Positions 1-13,100 of a stretch of DNA of 64,000 bases are shown piece after piece. The DNA comes from Paraphysoderma sedebokerense (Eukaryota > Blastocladiomycota > Physodermatomycetes > Physodermatales > Physodermataceae), in NCBI GenBank assembly GCA_025602915.1, contig JAHLJZ010000029.1:124001-188000 (forward strand), given 5' to 3'. Below the pieces are notes generated by a model. The model did no database searches, was not told the origin of the DNA, and was given only the letters and a program-made list of their open reading frames with translations. The number at the start of each line of letters is the position of its first letter. The first letter of the stretch is position 1. The translations under genes and the position numbers were made by a program.

Positions 1-45
1 GATCGGATATCCCACCTTCAGAACGGATTCTCGCAAAATCTCACT

Positions 46-3000
46 ATGACCGTACCAAACCCATCCGCCAACTCAAATCCCGCCAACCACAAGAAGCAAC
101 TAAATGATTTACTCAACGATCTGATATTTGTGTTGGAATGGTAGGTCAAACGCTATGGATCTAACTTTTCAGTCGAGAATTCCCTCGCTTCTGCATTTGT
201 TTTTTTTCATGCATCCGAGAATTGTTTGTTCAGACCCGACTTGTTAAAATCCTTTCAATCCAAGTGTACCTGGGTTTTGGTGCTCTCCAGCGAAATATAT
301 TTTATTCTTTTTGTGTATTTATCTGTATTTGGACCATTATTACTGCTTTTGTATATATTCAAACCACCTTCCATCGATTTGTTTGCAATCGATGGCTTTT
401 ATAAAAGTATCTTTATACTGATCTGTTCTGTCATCTTTATTTCGCCACACCTCAAACCATCACAATTATTAGGTATCAACCTCACCCTGACTCAGAAACG
501 AGTGCAGGTTGGAATGACATTAAGCAGAAAGTACAAATTGGAGGTTATACTTGTTTACAAGAATTTCAGGTTTGTTCGGTCCTCCTTTTATTTGATTGAT
601 GTAGGGCCTCATGTCGCTGTTGATTTCGCTAATATGTATTTATGTTTAAATTTTCTGACCAAATTTCCTGTTTTCCTTTATTTATGTTTTATTGTCATCT
701 TTCGAAAATTGGACACAAATGAAAAATAGGAAGAATTCAATTTGTTATGTTACTCCCACCTTAGCCTATTCAATCCGCAATCAAATCAAAAAGAGTACCA
801 GGAGATCAACGCTTTTTGGAAATACGCCAGCAAACTCATCAACAGGGAATACGAAAATTTGAGTGAACACGAAAGAGTACGAAGTAGCAGTGTAGGGGAT
901 GCAGTTGACATGGTTGGAACTGAAAACGACGAGGGGAGTCAGAATGTTAACGAATCGGAAAATCAAGAAACTGAAGCAGGAAGTGAAGGTGTAGTAATTA
1001 AGAAGAAAAGAGGGAGGAAATCTAAAAAAGAGAAGGAAATGCTGGAAAAATTGAAGGAGAAGGAGAAGACGGAAGATGAAGGTTTGTTTAATTGTAGGAT
1101 GTATGGTGTCTGATACAGTTTTAACTCATTCATTCGCTTGGTTCATGTGTTAATTTAGAAGGTGATTCCGAAAAAATACCTCCTCGACCGTGGCAGCCGA
1201 AAATTGCTTTGGTGAAACGAAATGTGGATGGATCTTTCTTTTTTTCCAGTTCGCCAGTAGTACCGTTGACAGAGAAATTCGAGTTAGGTAAATATCAACT
1301 GTTGTGCTCTTTTTACATGCCTAAAACTGCAAACTTAACAGCTTGCTTGAATACTGCTTTCACAGAGGGAGATGTGCAGACCGTTTCAGTTATGCCGACG
1401 CTGACGGATATCGAAAACATACCACCATTATCATCCTTGGTTCAGAGTATAATTAAACCCTCACGACCGAAACAAACAAAAAGTGATCATGAAACTCCGG
1501 GTAATTTTTGGCCCATTATGCTTGTATTGATTCTCGACTCATTTACATATTCTGTTCCTTTGTGGATATAGTCGATTTTTTGGATTATGGCCCTTATGCA
1601 TCCTTCGCCCCTGCATACGATACTTCAAATGCATCCATGTCTTATAACCTTTGCTCCTATCTGTACGGTTCCCGATTTGAAAATGGCGATATTCCGACGC
1701 AAAGTATTGAAGCAGGTGAATCTCCTGAGGCCGAAATAGACGAAATGGATGTCGACGTTGGGGGAGATAAAATGAATAATGGACTCGACGGTGTTCCAGT
1801 TGACCAAAGTATACTGAACGGCGAATTTGATGATGAATTGACGAAACTGCTGCAAGACAATGGTGTGAATGTTGGATCTCTAAAGAAAATGTTGTCGGGT
1901 CAACAGAGTCAAGTGAAAGGCGTTCACGAAATTCAAGTTTTGGCGATAGATAGCGTCGAAAAGGCCGAAGAGTTACTGAAAGAAAATGAAAAGTTATTGA
2001 AAGAGCTGATGGAGTTACAAGATAGTAGGTTTGGTGGTGTCGAGCCGGATGTCGTCGGGGAGAAGGAGCTGAGTGTCGGTACGTTTCTGTCGTCCTTCTT
2101 CCTTTGTGTAATTTCATTTCAGGTACGGATTGGAAAATTGACAGGATTTAAAATGATCAAATAGCACGAACAATCCAAACAAACCTCGTTTCAATTCTGT
2201 CCCAAGTTTCTATCCGTCAACTTTTACCAAAGTCGACCCTTTCCGCACTTAAATCACTCCTGTTCCATCGTACTTCACCCCTTTATCGCGGTTCACTCCC
2301 GTTGAACAAAGCGTTCGCATATAGTTCGAACCAAGTCGGAAACGTTGTGAGGAATCCTAACACCGGACAACTCCAAATGGGCGGATTTCCTAAGAACGCA
2401 ACTCAAGCACCCATTTATAATGTTACAAAAGAAGTGAAGAAGAGTTTCGAGAGTCTAGCGATGGTGACCAGTGGAATGAAAAATGCTCAAGAGAACAGCG
2501 GCTCTGCAAAATCTACTGGTGGACCTATGGGAACCAGTAGTGGCAGTATGAACTTAAAACCTTCGGCTTCATCTTCGTCGTCAGTGGGAATGAAGCCGGG
2601 TTCGATTCCAATGCAGCACATGAGCTCTGCTTATCAGTCTGCATCTAAAATGCAAATGTCGAGACCACGATCCGCTTTGGGCTCAACAGCCGGGTCGATG
2701 AATTATGGTGGTGTGGCTCCCAATTTCGCTGCAGCAAAAAATCCGAACTATTCCGCCGGTCGAGGAACACCTGGACCACAGGCGTCAATGTATCGTCCTC
2801 CGGCTGGAATGCCACCCAACGGAATCGTTCCAGGGACACCGACACCGATGAATCAGTTACAATATCCGCCTAATATGAATGCGTATATGATGAGTCTTGG
2901 TATGGGAAATTTGGGTAACCCTGGTGCCATGCCGGCTGGCTCGCCTCCAATCCCTTCTTCGTCTTCTTCATCGTCGACAATGTTCGCGGCTCAACAAATG

Positions 3001-3519
3001 ATGCTGCAACAGCAGATGATGTTAAACATGGCTGGAATGAATCCCATGATGATGATGGGTGGATTGAGCGGCGGCAATGCGGCGGCAGCTACCCCCGGAA
3101 TGATCCAAAACCGTGGAGTAGGCATGAACATGAACATGCAAGGCTTCGGTACCGTCGGAGGCATGGGAGTTACACCGTCAGCGATGCAGTCTCCAAACCC
3201 CAAGTCTTCCGCTGTTCCGTCGTCCGTCAATGCTGGTGCCACTGCGACGAATATAATGGGAACGCCTATGCCCATGCAAATGCCTATGGGAATGATGAAT
3301 GTCCAGGGTACCCCTGTTCCGATGCAAATGGGAATGCCCGCCGGCATGGGGATTGGAGGTGTTCCGAACCCATTGATGCAAGCTGCTGCAGGTGGCTTTA
3401 AAAATTTGGGTGGCAGTAGTACACCGATAATGATGGGAGGGGGCTTCAATATGACAGGTACTGGAGTGAGCGGAAGTGCAAGTCAGGGGCCGCAGAGTGG
3501 AATGGGATCAAATCAGTAG
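46..3519 (+). CDS. BRD7/BRD9-like bromodomain protein (SWI/SNF-associated), multi-exon
   Basis: Likely a subunit of a SWI/SNF-type chromatin remodelling complex that reads acetyl-lysine. The C-terminal half of a bromodomain is visible: the helix with GWNDIKQKVQIGG (near 510-545), then EEFNLLCYSHLSLFN (731-775), whose FN would supply the acetyl-lysine-binding Asn, then KEYQEINAFWKYASKLI. A K/E-rich basic stretch follows (1000-1080). The family assignment rests on the DUF3512-type motif DYGPYASFAPAYD (1577-1620), characteristic of BRD7/BRD9, plus a WQPKIALVKRNVDGSF segment just before it. After a coiled-coil-like stretch (1930-2030) the protein ends in about 390 residues of G/M/N/P/S-rich low complexity (2302-3519). 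At least five introns; the first exon from ATG 46 (ending near 140) and the region 141-480 are poorly resolved, so the start is tentative and the gene may begin left of the window. Family confidence is good, exact model moderate. Confidence 0.75.
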
Positions 3520-4012
3520 ACCCATGTTGGATAAGGTTGGCAGCTTCACAGGAAAAATTCAAGATAGATTAATGATTATTTTACGTCGCCTCTGCGAATT
3601 AGTTGATTACGATTTTCATTCTCGACGAGTTTGTAATATATACACATGTCTTTTTACTTTTGTTTCATTATGTCTGAATCACAGTTGGGGAAAAAAGAAA
3701 CTGCAAATTTAATTGAATAATTCATTGAATGTTATTACAATATCGAACACCCTGAAATTTTGAATGTATTGTAAACATTGAGATTTTCGTGAAAGACTAT
3801 ATTTGGTATGGTCTATTAAATGTTAAGATCAGGTCTTATGTCAGGATAAACTAAAGCCTATTGCGATTCGCCTGAACTTCAATTGTTTGCATTAATCGGA
3901 CCTTCATCTCATTTAAAAGTTACAGATACTTGCCATATGAAGTGATTATAATTGCCCCGTATACAAATCTTCAGCGACAACTCATCCCGTCATAGTCATA
4001 ACTTTTTCCTTC
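3520..4012. other. Intergenic region, AT-rich
   Basis: About 490 bases between two genes on the same strand, holding the 3' flank of the bromodomain gene and the promoter of the next. I read all frames for a La motif that could belong to the downstream RNA-binding protein and found none. Nothing else is supportable. Confidence 0.6.
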
Positions 4013-5702
4013 ATGAAAATCATGGACGATCAACCCACCACAACGTCACCTCCTTCAAGCTCGACAACGGAAGATTCATCAACGATATATGTTGAAAACC
4101 TTCCACTCCATATAGCAACGAAACCACAGTCGTCAAGTTACATTTCTACTATTCGAGAATTTTTCCAACATAAGTTTGGGCCCGTCAAATCCATTTATTT
4201 ACCGCGACCGAATGAACAGTTGAGAGCAAAATTGGGGAATCAGAGGATCAAAAGTTATGATAAGGAGGATGTGTTCCGTGGTTTTTGTTTCGTTGTTTTT
4301 GAAGAGGAAAACAGTGTTGGGTTGGTTATGGAGTGGGTTGATAAAATGAATGAAATATCGAAGAAGTCTGAACAGAACGACGAGGCCGGGGAAGTGATGG
4401 GTCAAGAGAAGCCTGTTTCATGTTCTCAAATTTCCATGGATGGGGAAATAGTTCGGGACACAGATACGAATGATGATTTGTCCAAAAAGGTGAGGTGACG
4501 TTCTTTATATGACGAAGATTCGATTAAGCCTTGATGACTTTTTGCTTCCTTCTTGATGAAGGGAACAGGAATAACCACTGCCGAATCGTCAAACTATTTA
4601 TTAAGAAATGAGCACCAGCTTCGGTTAAAGATTATGCCTAAGTATGTTGTCTACAGACTTTCTGCCCCGGCGGAAGCAGATTGATTCTAGTGCTTATCGT
4701 GTTTGACATTCTTGTGTCCTTGAGGAACTTAGCCGACTGACACTAGGTTTATTTGAAGGACCAGATGGAATCAACTGGAAAAGGAATACGTATCATGGTT
4801 TCTATCGCAATCTGAACTCGTCAAATCCTACATTGATAACCAACGATCTCGTCGGCTCGCTGCCAGAACAGCAGAGGTCTCCAATCCATCAAGTAGAGAC
4901 AATTACGGTAAAACTGCCGTTGGTTCAACTGATTTCACTACAAACGAGCAGGAACCGGAATCGGAGAAAAATAATGTAATGCTTGTCGAGGAGACGAGGC
5001 AAGCAAAATCAGAAACAGAAAATTCACCAAAAGATTATATACCGGATGTGATAGTTCATTTTACCAATGTTCATCCTGAGGCGAAAATCTCAGTCCTTAA
5101 TGTAAGTGTTCATCTTACCAGTCGTAAAGTCTATTGATACGTCATCAACATAATCCATCTTTTTGCAGTCTTTTTTCTCTAGACCCACTCCACCGTTATA
5201 CATCCATCATCCCCGATCTTCGACATCCGGATACCTCCGTTTCCCTTCACCCAAATCTGCACAGCAATGCGTAGACTGTTTCACGCAATCTTGTATTCTC
5301 CATTCCACCAAATCCGATAAAACAGGCGAAGTTATATCGCCGGCGGATCAATTAAATTTTGCAGCTATCAGAGTTAAATGTCGAATCGTTAAAGGTGACG
5401 AAGAAGTCACTGTTTGGAAACAGATGGCAAGCAAGAGGGCAGGGGACATACAGGGGCAAGAAACGGTCAACAATAATGGACCGAGAACCAGAAGAAGGAA
5501 AGGTAAAGAGAAAAGGCAGACGCTCAAACAAGAAGAGGATGTCGACTTCGATCCGTGTACAAATGGAATGACTCAACCGGAGCAGGCGACGAACGAAAAA
5601 GACAAAGGAATGGGGACTAAACGGAAAAGACAGAAAAGCGACGACGAATCTTCTACTGGTGGTAAACGTTTGCATATTCGTTTTGATGATTCAGATGAAT
5701 GA
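4013..5702 (+). CDS. LARP7/Pof8-like RNA-binding protein (RRM1 + C-terminal xRRM), no La motif
   Basis: Predicted to bind a small nuclear RNA. LARP7-family proteins chaperone 7SK, U6 or telomerase RNA; Pof8/Lar7 is the fission yeast telomerase member. The first exon carries an RRM: STIYVENLPL (RNP2-like), then FFQHKFGPVKSIYLPR and FRGFCFVVFEEE (RNP1-like). After an intron, LRLKIMPK joins RWNQLEKEYVSWFLSQ, matching the helix after RRM1 in LARP7 proteins. The C-terminal domain starts DVIVHFTNVHPEAKISVLN (to 5102) and continues after an intron with PPLYIHHPRSSTSGYLRF, KSAQQCVDCF and AIRVKCRIVKGDEEVTVWKQM, the order expected of an xRRM. A basic/acidic nuclear-type tail follows. Three introns are inferred. 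Unusual: the La motif that normally precedes RRM1 is absent, and the protein opens with about 25 acidic/S/T residues. ATG 4022 is an alternative start. Confidence 0.75.
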
Positions 5703-5796
5703 ATAAAATGTTAATTCACGGGGGGATTTACTGAGCAACTTGATTTATAACCAACATCCGATAGACCTCTCACAAATGACAGATAATTATATAGGT

Positions 5797-8700
5797 TTAG
5801 TTGCGAATGTATGCATTCGCTTCCACACTGTTCCAAACCAATAATCTTCCGGGTTCGTACATTAAGTCTACTATTACCGGGACCGATTCCTTTCCAGGTA
5901 CTCCGACCGCCTCTCCTTTAACCAAGACTACGTTCCATGCCCGGTTGTAATCTCCTCTTGACAAACTACACGATAACTCATCCTCGTAGTTGCCGGCTTC
6001 AACAACTCTGTTCTCATTGCCAGATAAGGATTCGACGATAATTATCGAAGGATCTGTAGGGCTTGTGCTCAAAGTTGGAGTATTGCTTGAGATTGGTGTT
6101 TGGTCGGCCTGACGGACTGTTGGATCACCTGCTGAATTGGAGTCATCCCCACCGACACTGCTTTCTACCCTTATTCCGGCAATCTTATCAACCAATACTT
6201 TGAATAGCAATGCTCTATGATAGAATGTTCCGGCTTTGATCATTCCTATCGGAATTACATTACTTTTCAATGCCATTTTTAATTCTGAAATCTGCAAGTT
6301 GTATCCCAAGTCACGGTACCTCTCCTTTTTAACAGGGCCACCCATGCCCGTAGTCACTAAACTCGCTAATTCGACAAGCAGCCTCACCAATCCAATATCA
6401 TCATGGTTCGACAAAATTTTGGTGTTCAATTTTTTGATTGATATGGCTGATTCGATTAGTTTACAAAGGTTCTCGTCATTTGTTGAATCGACAAGAATGA
6501 TTTCTCGTTTGGCGTTCACTGGAACTGCCTTCAGGTCTGACAAAGTCGGAAACGGGGGAACATTCCCAAGTGACGTATTCAAAGCTCCGATGTCGTAAAA
6601 TCCGTCGTCGATTCGGTTACCGGATGATAGCGCATTGGTGACATGATATTTGGCTGAAGGATCTGTAGGTGATGTGTGTCAGTGATAAGTGAAAATTGAA
6701 AATGAAAGAAGCCGAAACCCTATTATTTCTTACGATAATTTAGAAGTCTATCTAAAGCATCTGCTGCAAATTTGCAGTGTTTCGGTTTTACTTTACTTAA
6801 AGCTACCAGCTTGTCGATTGCGCCGAGTCTACAAGCCTCGGTCGCTATCGAGCCTGCAGTGGCGGTTTCATCTTGTCAGCCCAACCAGAACAAATAACGG
6901 AGTATTAACCCTTACATACTCATCGCTGAAGTGTTAGAAAGTGCCCAGGCCGCATTACGACGAACGACTGCGTCCTTCGAAGAAAGCAAGTTGACCAAGT
7001 GTTCCACACCATTTGATTCTTTGATTGCTCGACGCGCATCAACTACCGATACTATTGAGTCAGTTCGGATAACTCAGATGGACATAAATTTTGCTAGGGG
7101 AAAAAGATCGAAGGATACCATCATGTGCTAGATTTGCTAGTGCCATGGAAGCTACATTCTGAACTCTATAATTCGGCTTTGATATGGCGGGAATTAAATA
7201 TTTAACGGCACCAAATCTGATTGTGTCTCCTCGTGTTAAAACTGTTTAAAACATTAAGTATATATCACTTCACTCGCAATAAGCGGTCTGAATGACTTAC
7301 CATCCACTGAGAGATTACATATGCATTCCGCAGCGTTCGCGCAGGTATTATCGTCGGTACTCCCTAATAAGTTAACAATCTTCTCAATCCCATTTATTGA
7401 ACGCAGTTTTTGCCTGAGTTTGGCTGATAAAGTAGGTTGAGTTATTTCCGTATTGTCGTGGCAGATCAAGAGATTTTCATACCGTTAGCGCAACAGCTGG
7501 AGATGGCAGCCACACAATTCTTCTTTATCTCGAGGTCCTCATCTGCTAACCTTTGTACTAGGATATCGATGATGTTGAGCTTGGCGATATCATTATGGTT
7601 GGTCTCTGAGAATGTCAAATTAGCGATGAAGCGCGATTCAGTTCTGACCTATACCAAACATACCCCATTTAGCGATAGATGTGATTGCCAACGCTGCCTT
7701 CGCAATAACGGAGGGGTCACTGTGGGATAAACAGTTCATCAACCACGACAGAGCTGCGGACTCTCGAATGTGCAGTGCGTTTCGCTCTTCCAGAAATCGA
7801 CTCATTAAGTCATGTAAAGCAGACAATAACATTATCGTTTGTCCAACATACCGCATTTCGCTGCTACCGAAAGTGCGAATGATGCATTCTGTTTGATTTT
7901 GGCGTCATCTGAAGTAACACAATTGGAAATTATCGCTATCCCATTGTAATCTGATAAAGAATTGTTGATCACACCTGGAACGAAAGAGACTTTCGATCAG
8001 GATATTTGAATGTAAAACAATCGAAATTGAGTTCGCCATACCGTCTTCTAAACAGTGAGCGATGCACAATAGAGCCAGTTGATGAGGCAACGGCCCGAAA
8101 GGAGGTGACAGGATGTCAAGCAGCTTCTTCAAGCCGTTGAGTCGTCTTATTTCCATCCGATTTTCATCTACATAGTTAAGGGTCAGAATCTTCTGGGGGC
8201 AAAAGTATTCAGGAGCTTCACGATGTACTATCTTCTGCACAATGGATCAAAGCCATTAAGCAATTCTCTTGAATTTCGGGATATTCCGAGCCGCACAGAT
8301 TTATCAGAGCTTCCAAGCCATTGTGTTGTCGAATTTCGGCTCTATTTGTAACTTAAGCAAGTTATAAACTACATTATCACTTGGCCATCGACTGTATAAA
8401 CTTGTACTCACAGTCTTCTGATAATATTGATAAGGCATAACTTGAGTTCTTCTTCACATCCGGATCTTCTGAAGCAAGCAGGCTAGTCAGAGCTTTGACA
8501 CCACCTGCTTTCCTCACTTCGACCTTGTTGGAGTCTTCCAGATGTTTAGTGAAAGTCAGTCTGCTGAACGAAAGGACTCTGTCTGTTATACAGAAGTATA
8601 CCAACAGTCTTTTGATATATTGGCCACCGCAAAAGCCGCTTCTTCTTGGACTTCCACGAGGTCCGTGGCATTCAATAGAGATATCAATGTGTCGATGAGT

Positions 8701-9485
8701 TCTTTCGCACGCAGTTCGATAGGGATTTCAGCTAAGTAAAAGTTAACTTGCAAGTATCGTGTAATATAAGTAGTACTGAATAAAATCTTACAAAGTTCAG
8801 ATGTTGCCGCAATACAAGCCACCGCATTCTTTCGTATTGGCGACTCTTTAGGTACGGATTTTATGAGATCAAGTAGTGAGGGGATGACCCCGAGGTTAAT
8901 TAACGTGTTTCGTATTTTTGTGCCTACTCGGTTTAGTTAAGAATGAATATTACAATAGAACAAAACCATTTACTAGTGTAATCAAACCTGATTCGGCTTG
9001 CTTGGTCAAGGCGATTAGCACATTAGAACATAGGGTAGGGTCTGGTGATCGCAGAAGCAGGATCAGTGATTTGACATCTGCAACATTTAGTGAGACAGGA
9101 TCAATCTAGAGAGGCAATGTACGACAATGATTAACATTCTTCCAGAACATCTCTAAATATCGAAGAGTAATATTCATACCGGATGTAAGTCATTTTGCTG
9201 TAGCATGTCGAAATGAAATTTAAGTGTGCATGTATCGAGGGATTGAGATGTTCGCGTGCGGAGGTGCGCATCTCTCTGTCCATCTTCTGCTCAATTCTGG
9301 CGGCCGCATTTTATCATACAGGATGTCTTAAGCCTTTTGGTTCCTTGGTCTCATAGATATCTTTACAATATCTTCTGCATTTCTGTTTACCAACGATCTC
9401 AAGTATATGATTTACTTGCAATGAGCCTGACAAACTCTTTCGACTTTCTCCTCTCAGCAAGGGCAGTGTCACGATTGAATGCCAT
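5797..9485 (-). CDS. ARMC3: ARMC3 orthologue: armadillo repeats plus C-terminal EDR1-like domain
   Basis: ARMC3 is an armadillo-repeat protein associated with cilia, flagella and sperm in animals. Many short exons encode serial armadillo repeats, e.g. VRKAGGVKALTSLLASEDPD followed by VKKNSSYALSILSED (8400-8530), MEIRRLNGLKKLLDIL (8100-8160), SALSWLMNCLSHSDPSVIAK-like helices (7690-7780) and INGIEKIVNLLGSTDDNTCA (7330-7410). The last long exon (5797-6600) matches the ARMC3 C-terminus closely: a GFYDIG-type junction, LNTSLGNVPPFPTLSDLKAV, LQISELKMALKSNVIPIG, then FYHRALLFKVLVD, RGDYNRAWNVV and VDLMYEPGRL. This is the EDR1/CTR1-like peptidase-fold module. Its insert (about residues 155-185 of the exon product) is S/T/P-rich. 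The start is chosen at ATG 9485 (MAFNRDTALAERRKSKEF), followed by a GT donor; the first two exons are the least certain. Its presence implies that the organism builds, or recently built, a flagellum. Confidence 0.85.
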
Positions 9486-10189
9486 CACCTGACAATGTCA
9501 CAATATCAATTGTCCATTTCATTCAATCAGTACGGTGGAGAGTCAACAATTTGTAAATAGTCTCGTACTGAAAAGTAGTACTGAAAATTAACCCTCTTAC
9601 GTTATACTCAATGTCCTCTCACCGACTATATACTAGTGTGAAGCAGATTACATGAACCCCAACCAAAATTACCTCTCTGAATTCTGTATTCTGGTTATAT
9701 CATAAGCTTCTCATTCCAATGGCAACTAAAAATCATGTCTTGCGTTTGTAATGGATGAAATTATACGAACTATGGAAGGTCCGGTAGACAATCAATGTTG
9801 CCTTGCGCGAACATGCGATTCTGAAGTAGACTCTCATTTGGACTCTCATAGCAGGAACTTTGGGGTGTTATATGATTTTATCCGTTCACTTTTTATACTG
9901 TAAAAGAACGGCGATGCCTGAACTCACCCTGTATCATAATGCCATCCGCTACGAACAAATAATTGATAGTAGATACCACCACATCTAACAGCCATATGAT
10001 ATCAGCAATACACCTTACCAACAATCTTACAAGATTATAATAAAATCTTTTCGCTTATTTGTTAACTGTAAGGAACCGAGAGAATTTGGCATTCCCCTGG
10101 CGCGCCGGTCCCAAGGAAAATCAGATCTTGACCATCAAGATTACTCTCTAACAATGAGAGAGGACTATATATACCACATTTGATACACT
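9486..10189. other. Divergent intergenic region between ARMC3 and ARP5
   Basis: About 700 bases between two divergently transcribed genes, so it should hold both promoters. A TATATATA run at 10167-10174 lies 16 bases before the ARP5 ATG, close enough to be part of the transcript leader rather than a TATA box. No open frame with family features is seen. Confidence 0.5.
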
Positions 10190-13100
10190 ATGGAATTTAT
10201 CACCGAACCACCCACTCCGCAAAGTCCGCGAATTTCGTCGGATTACTCTTCGTTTCACAATACTAATAAAGCTATTGTTATCGATAATGGTATGGAATTT
10301 CTTTGTTTCCACAGTTTAAGAGTTTGGAACTCGGCAACGCTTGAGATAAAGAACCAAACCGCAAAATGTGACAAGGGACTTATTGATCTATCTTACATCA
10401 TACAGGAAGTTGGAAATGCAGAGCCGGTTGGGCCGGTGAAGGCGAACCTCGATGTTAGTTCCGATTTCGAACCTTTTCAGTCCGCTTGCATTGGCTGTAA
10501 TGGAGCGCCGAATTAATGTTAATTCCTGATATATATTTTACTTTTATTATCAGTAAACTTCGAGAACACTGTATCTAAATACCGCGATCGTCGATTGTCA
10601 CAGCAAGTCTGTATAGTTGGTGATAATGTCAACTTCGATTCCACTACAAGAGGGAGCCTTCGAAGTGCTTTTGAGAATGGCGTTATGGTGAATTCAGAAA
10701 TAACGGTATGAAGTTTCGCCTTTTTTAAGTTTCCATATTGTTTTGCTATTTTGAGTCCTGCATCCACCTAATCTGACGATGTTTACTCAATCCAATACGA
10801 TTTCATCTGCAGGAATACGTCCTTGACTACATATTTCACAAACTTGGCATAAACACTTCGTCAGTTGACCATCCTCTTGTCATAACGGAACCTTTATGCA
10901 ACCCTCCCCACTGTAGAAAACGTGCGGCAATCTCCTTGCCTCTTTTCTTCGCTTCCTTTTGCGAAATAGGCTGACCAGGATCTATTGCCTTTTATAAAGT
11001 TTTGTCCGAACTCGCATTCGAATGCTACAGAGTTCCTTCTATCTCCTACGGCATAGACTCTCTCTTCAGTTTTTATCGAAATGGATATTTAAGAAGTGGC
11101 ATTAAAGATGGAATCGTCGTTTCAGCCGGAAATTATAATACGACGGTGATTCCGGTTTTGAATGGGGTGGCGCGAATACCACTATCAAAAAGGTACCCTT
11201 TTAACATCCTCATTTGAGCATCAGATCATTGCAAACGCTGATTGTATTAACTCAATTTGTTGCTCTTTCGTGGCCGCTATAACAAAATAGAATCTCGTAT
11301 GGGGGGAATGCAGCGACAGAGTACATGCTGAAGCAAATGCAAACGAAATACCCATCTTTTCCGTCCAGAATGACAAGGCAGCAAGCAGAGGTATCGTTCG
11401 CAGTTTAATGTTAAATCGTCTCGACCGATTGAAAATTCAAGCAGAAATTGACAATTGGTTCAGATGCTATGCCAAAAATATGCTTACGTCGCCGAAGATT
11501 ATCCACAAGAGTTACGAGCTGTTGCGGCTGACGCAGAGAAATTTAAGGAGATCGACAAAGTGGTCCAATTTCCGTACCTGCAGCATGTAAGTACATCGGA
11601 TTTTTCTCGCTGAGTTCACGAATTTCTAACTTACCGCGGCCATGGTTCAGGTACTACAGGAGAAAACAGAAGAAGAGATTGCGCAGGCTGCTGCGAAGAA
11701 GGAGGAGCAACGGCAAAGGTTGATTGAACAGGCAGCGAAACAGCGAGCGCAAAAGGTTACTTCCTATACATTTTTTAGGTAAAAATAAGAACTGCGGGCT
11801 GACTTGAGTCAACATGATTACAGCTCAGAGAGAAAGAGGAGAAGTTGGCTGAACTTAGGTCAATACTAGAGATGAAAGAGGACAGTACAGCAGAAGAATT
11901 TGCGGTTAGTGGGCATTTCATTCACTCCTTACTGGCTTACTATGTCTATTCACTTCTCTTTTGCCCGTTTATCTCGATTCCAGATCCATCTCCGCGAGGC
12001 AGGCTTCTCCTCGGAGCACGAACTGTCTGGCACTGTTAAATCTCTGGAAGCCTCTGTGCGTCGTCAGTTAGCCAAACAAGCGGGATTACCGTTACCGGAA
12101 GAACCTGAAGTAATCCCTTCGTTCCCTCTCATCGATATCCCAGATGAGGATTTGAGCAGTGATCAAATCAAAGAGAAGAGGAAACAACGATTACTGAAGG
12201 CAGGATATGATGCAAGGATGAGAGCAAAGAAGGAGAAGGAAGAGGAGAGGTTAAGAATTGAAAAGGAGAAGCGATTAGAGGAAGAACGTAGGGAGAATGA
12301 TTTTGACGGATGGCTGAAGGATCTGAAAGAAAAGCGACTGGTACTTATGCACTTATATTATTTTAATCATAAAACTAATGCCTTGATGATCTTACTATTG
12401 ATTTTATACTTCCAGCGATTGTGGAACAAAGTCAAAGAGCGCCAGAAATTGAAAGAAGCGCTGTCTGATAGGCGAAGTCATGCATCTCAAATGAGAATGC
12501 GAATGATGGCTTCGTTGGCGGATGACGGTGCTGGAAACGAAATAAATGGCAAGGAAAACAGGAAACGGAAAAGGGGTAAGCAAGAAGACACATTTGGAAA
12601 AGATGACGAAGATTGGTTGGTTTATAGAGAGATAGTGCGTTTTTTTTCTTTCTATTATCGGTCTGGTAAGTAGGAAATATAACCGGTTTGATTTTTATCA
12701 GAGCAAAGAGGAGGAGTCGGACGACGAAACGGACGATACAGAACAATTAGCGATATACGAGGAGCAGCTGCTGCAATATGATCCGAACTTTGTCCCTGAG
12801 GAGATATTGGAATTACGAGAGGCAAGGCGAAAATCAATACTTCATAGATTGGCCAACGGAGTCGAGGAATACGAGGATGACGACATAGCGACTCAGCATC
12901 AAATTCATGTCAATTTGGAAAGATGCAGAGTCGCAGAGGTGTTATGGGAACCGAACATCATCGGGCTGGATGAAGCCGGCTTAACGGAGGTTTTGAAAGA
13001 AATTATCGGTCAGTTTGGTGCACAGGAGCAGAACAGGATGTGCCAGGTACTTTGATTCAATGCGTTCATAACTGAGGCAAGACATAAGCTGACTGAACTT

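Noticed and set aside
1539-2117. 192-codon minus-strand frame
   Set aside because: Antisense to the DUF3512 region of the bromodomain gene, whose sense frame shows family motifs; H/R/P-rich shadow composition.
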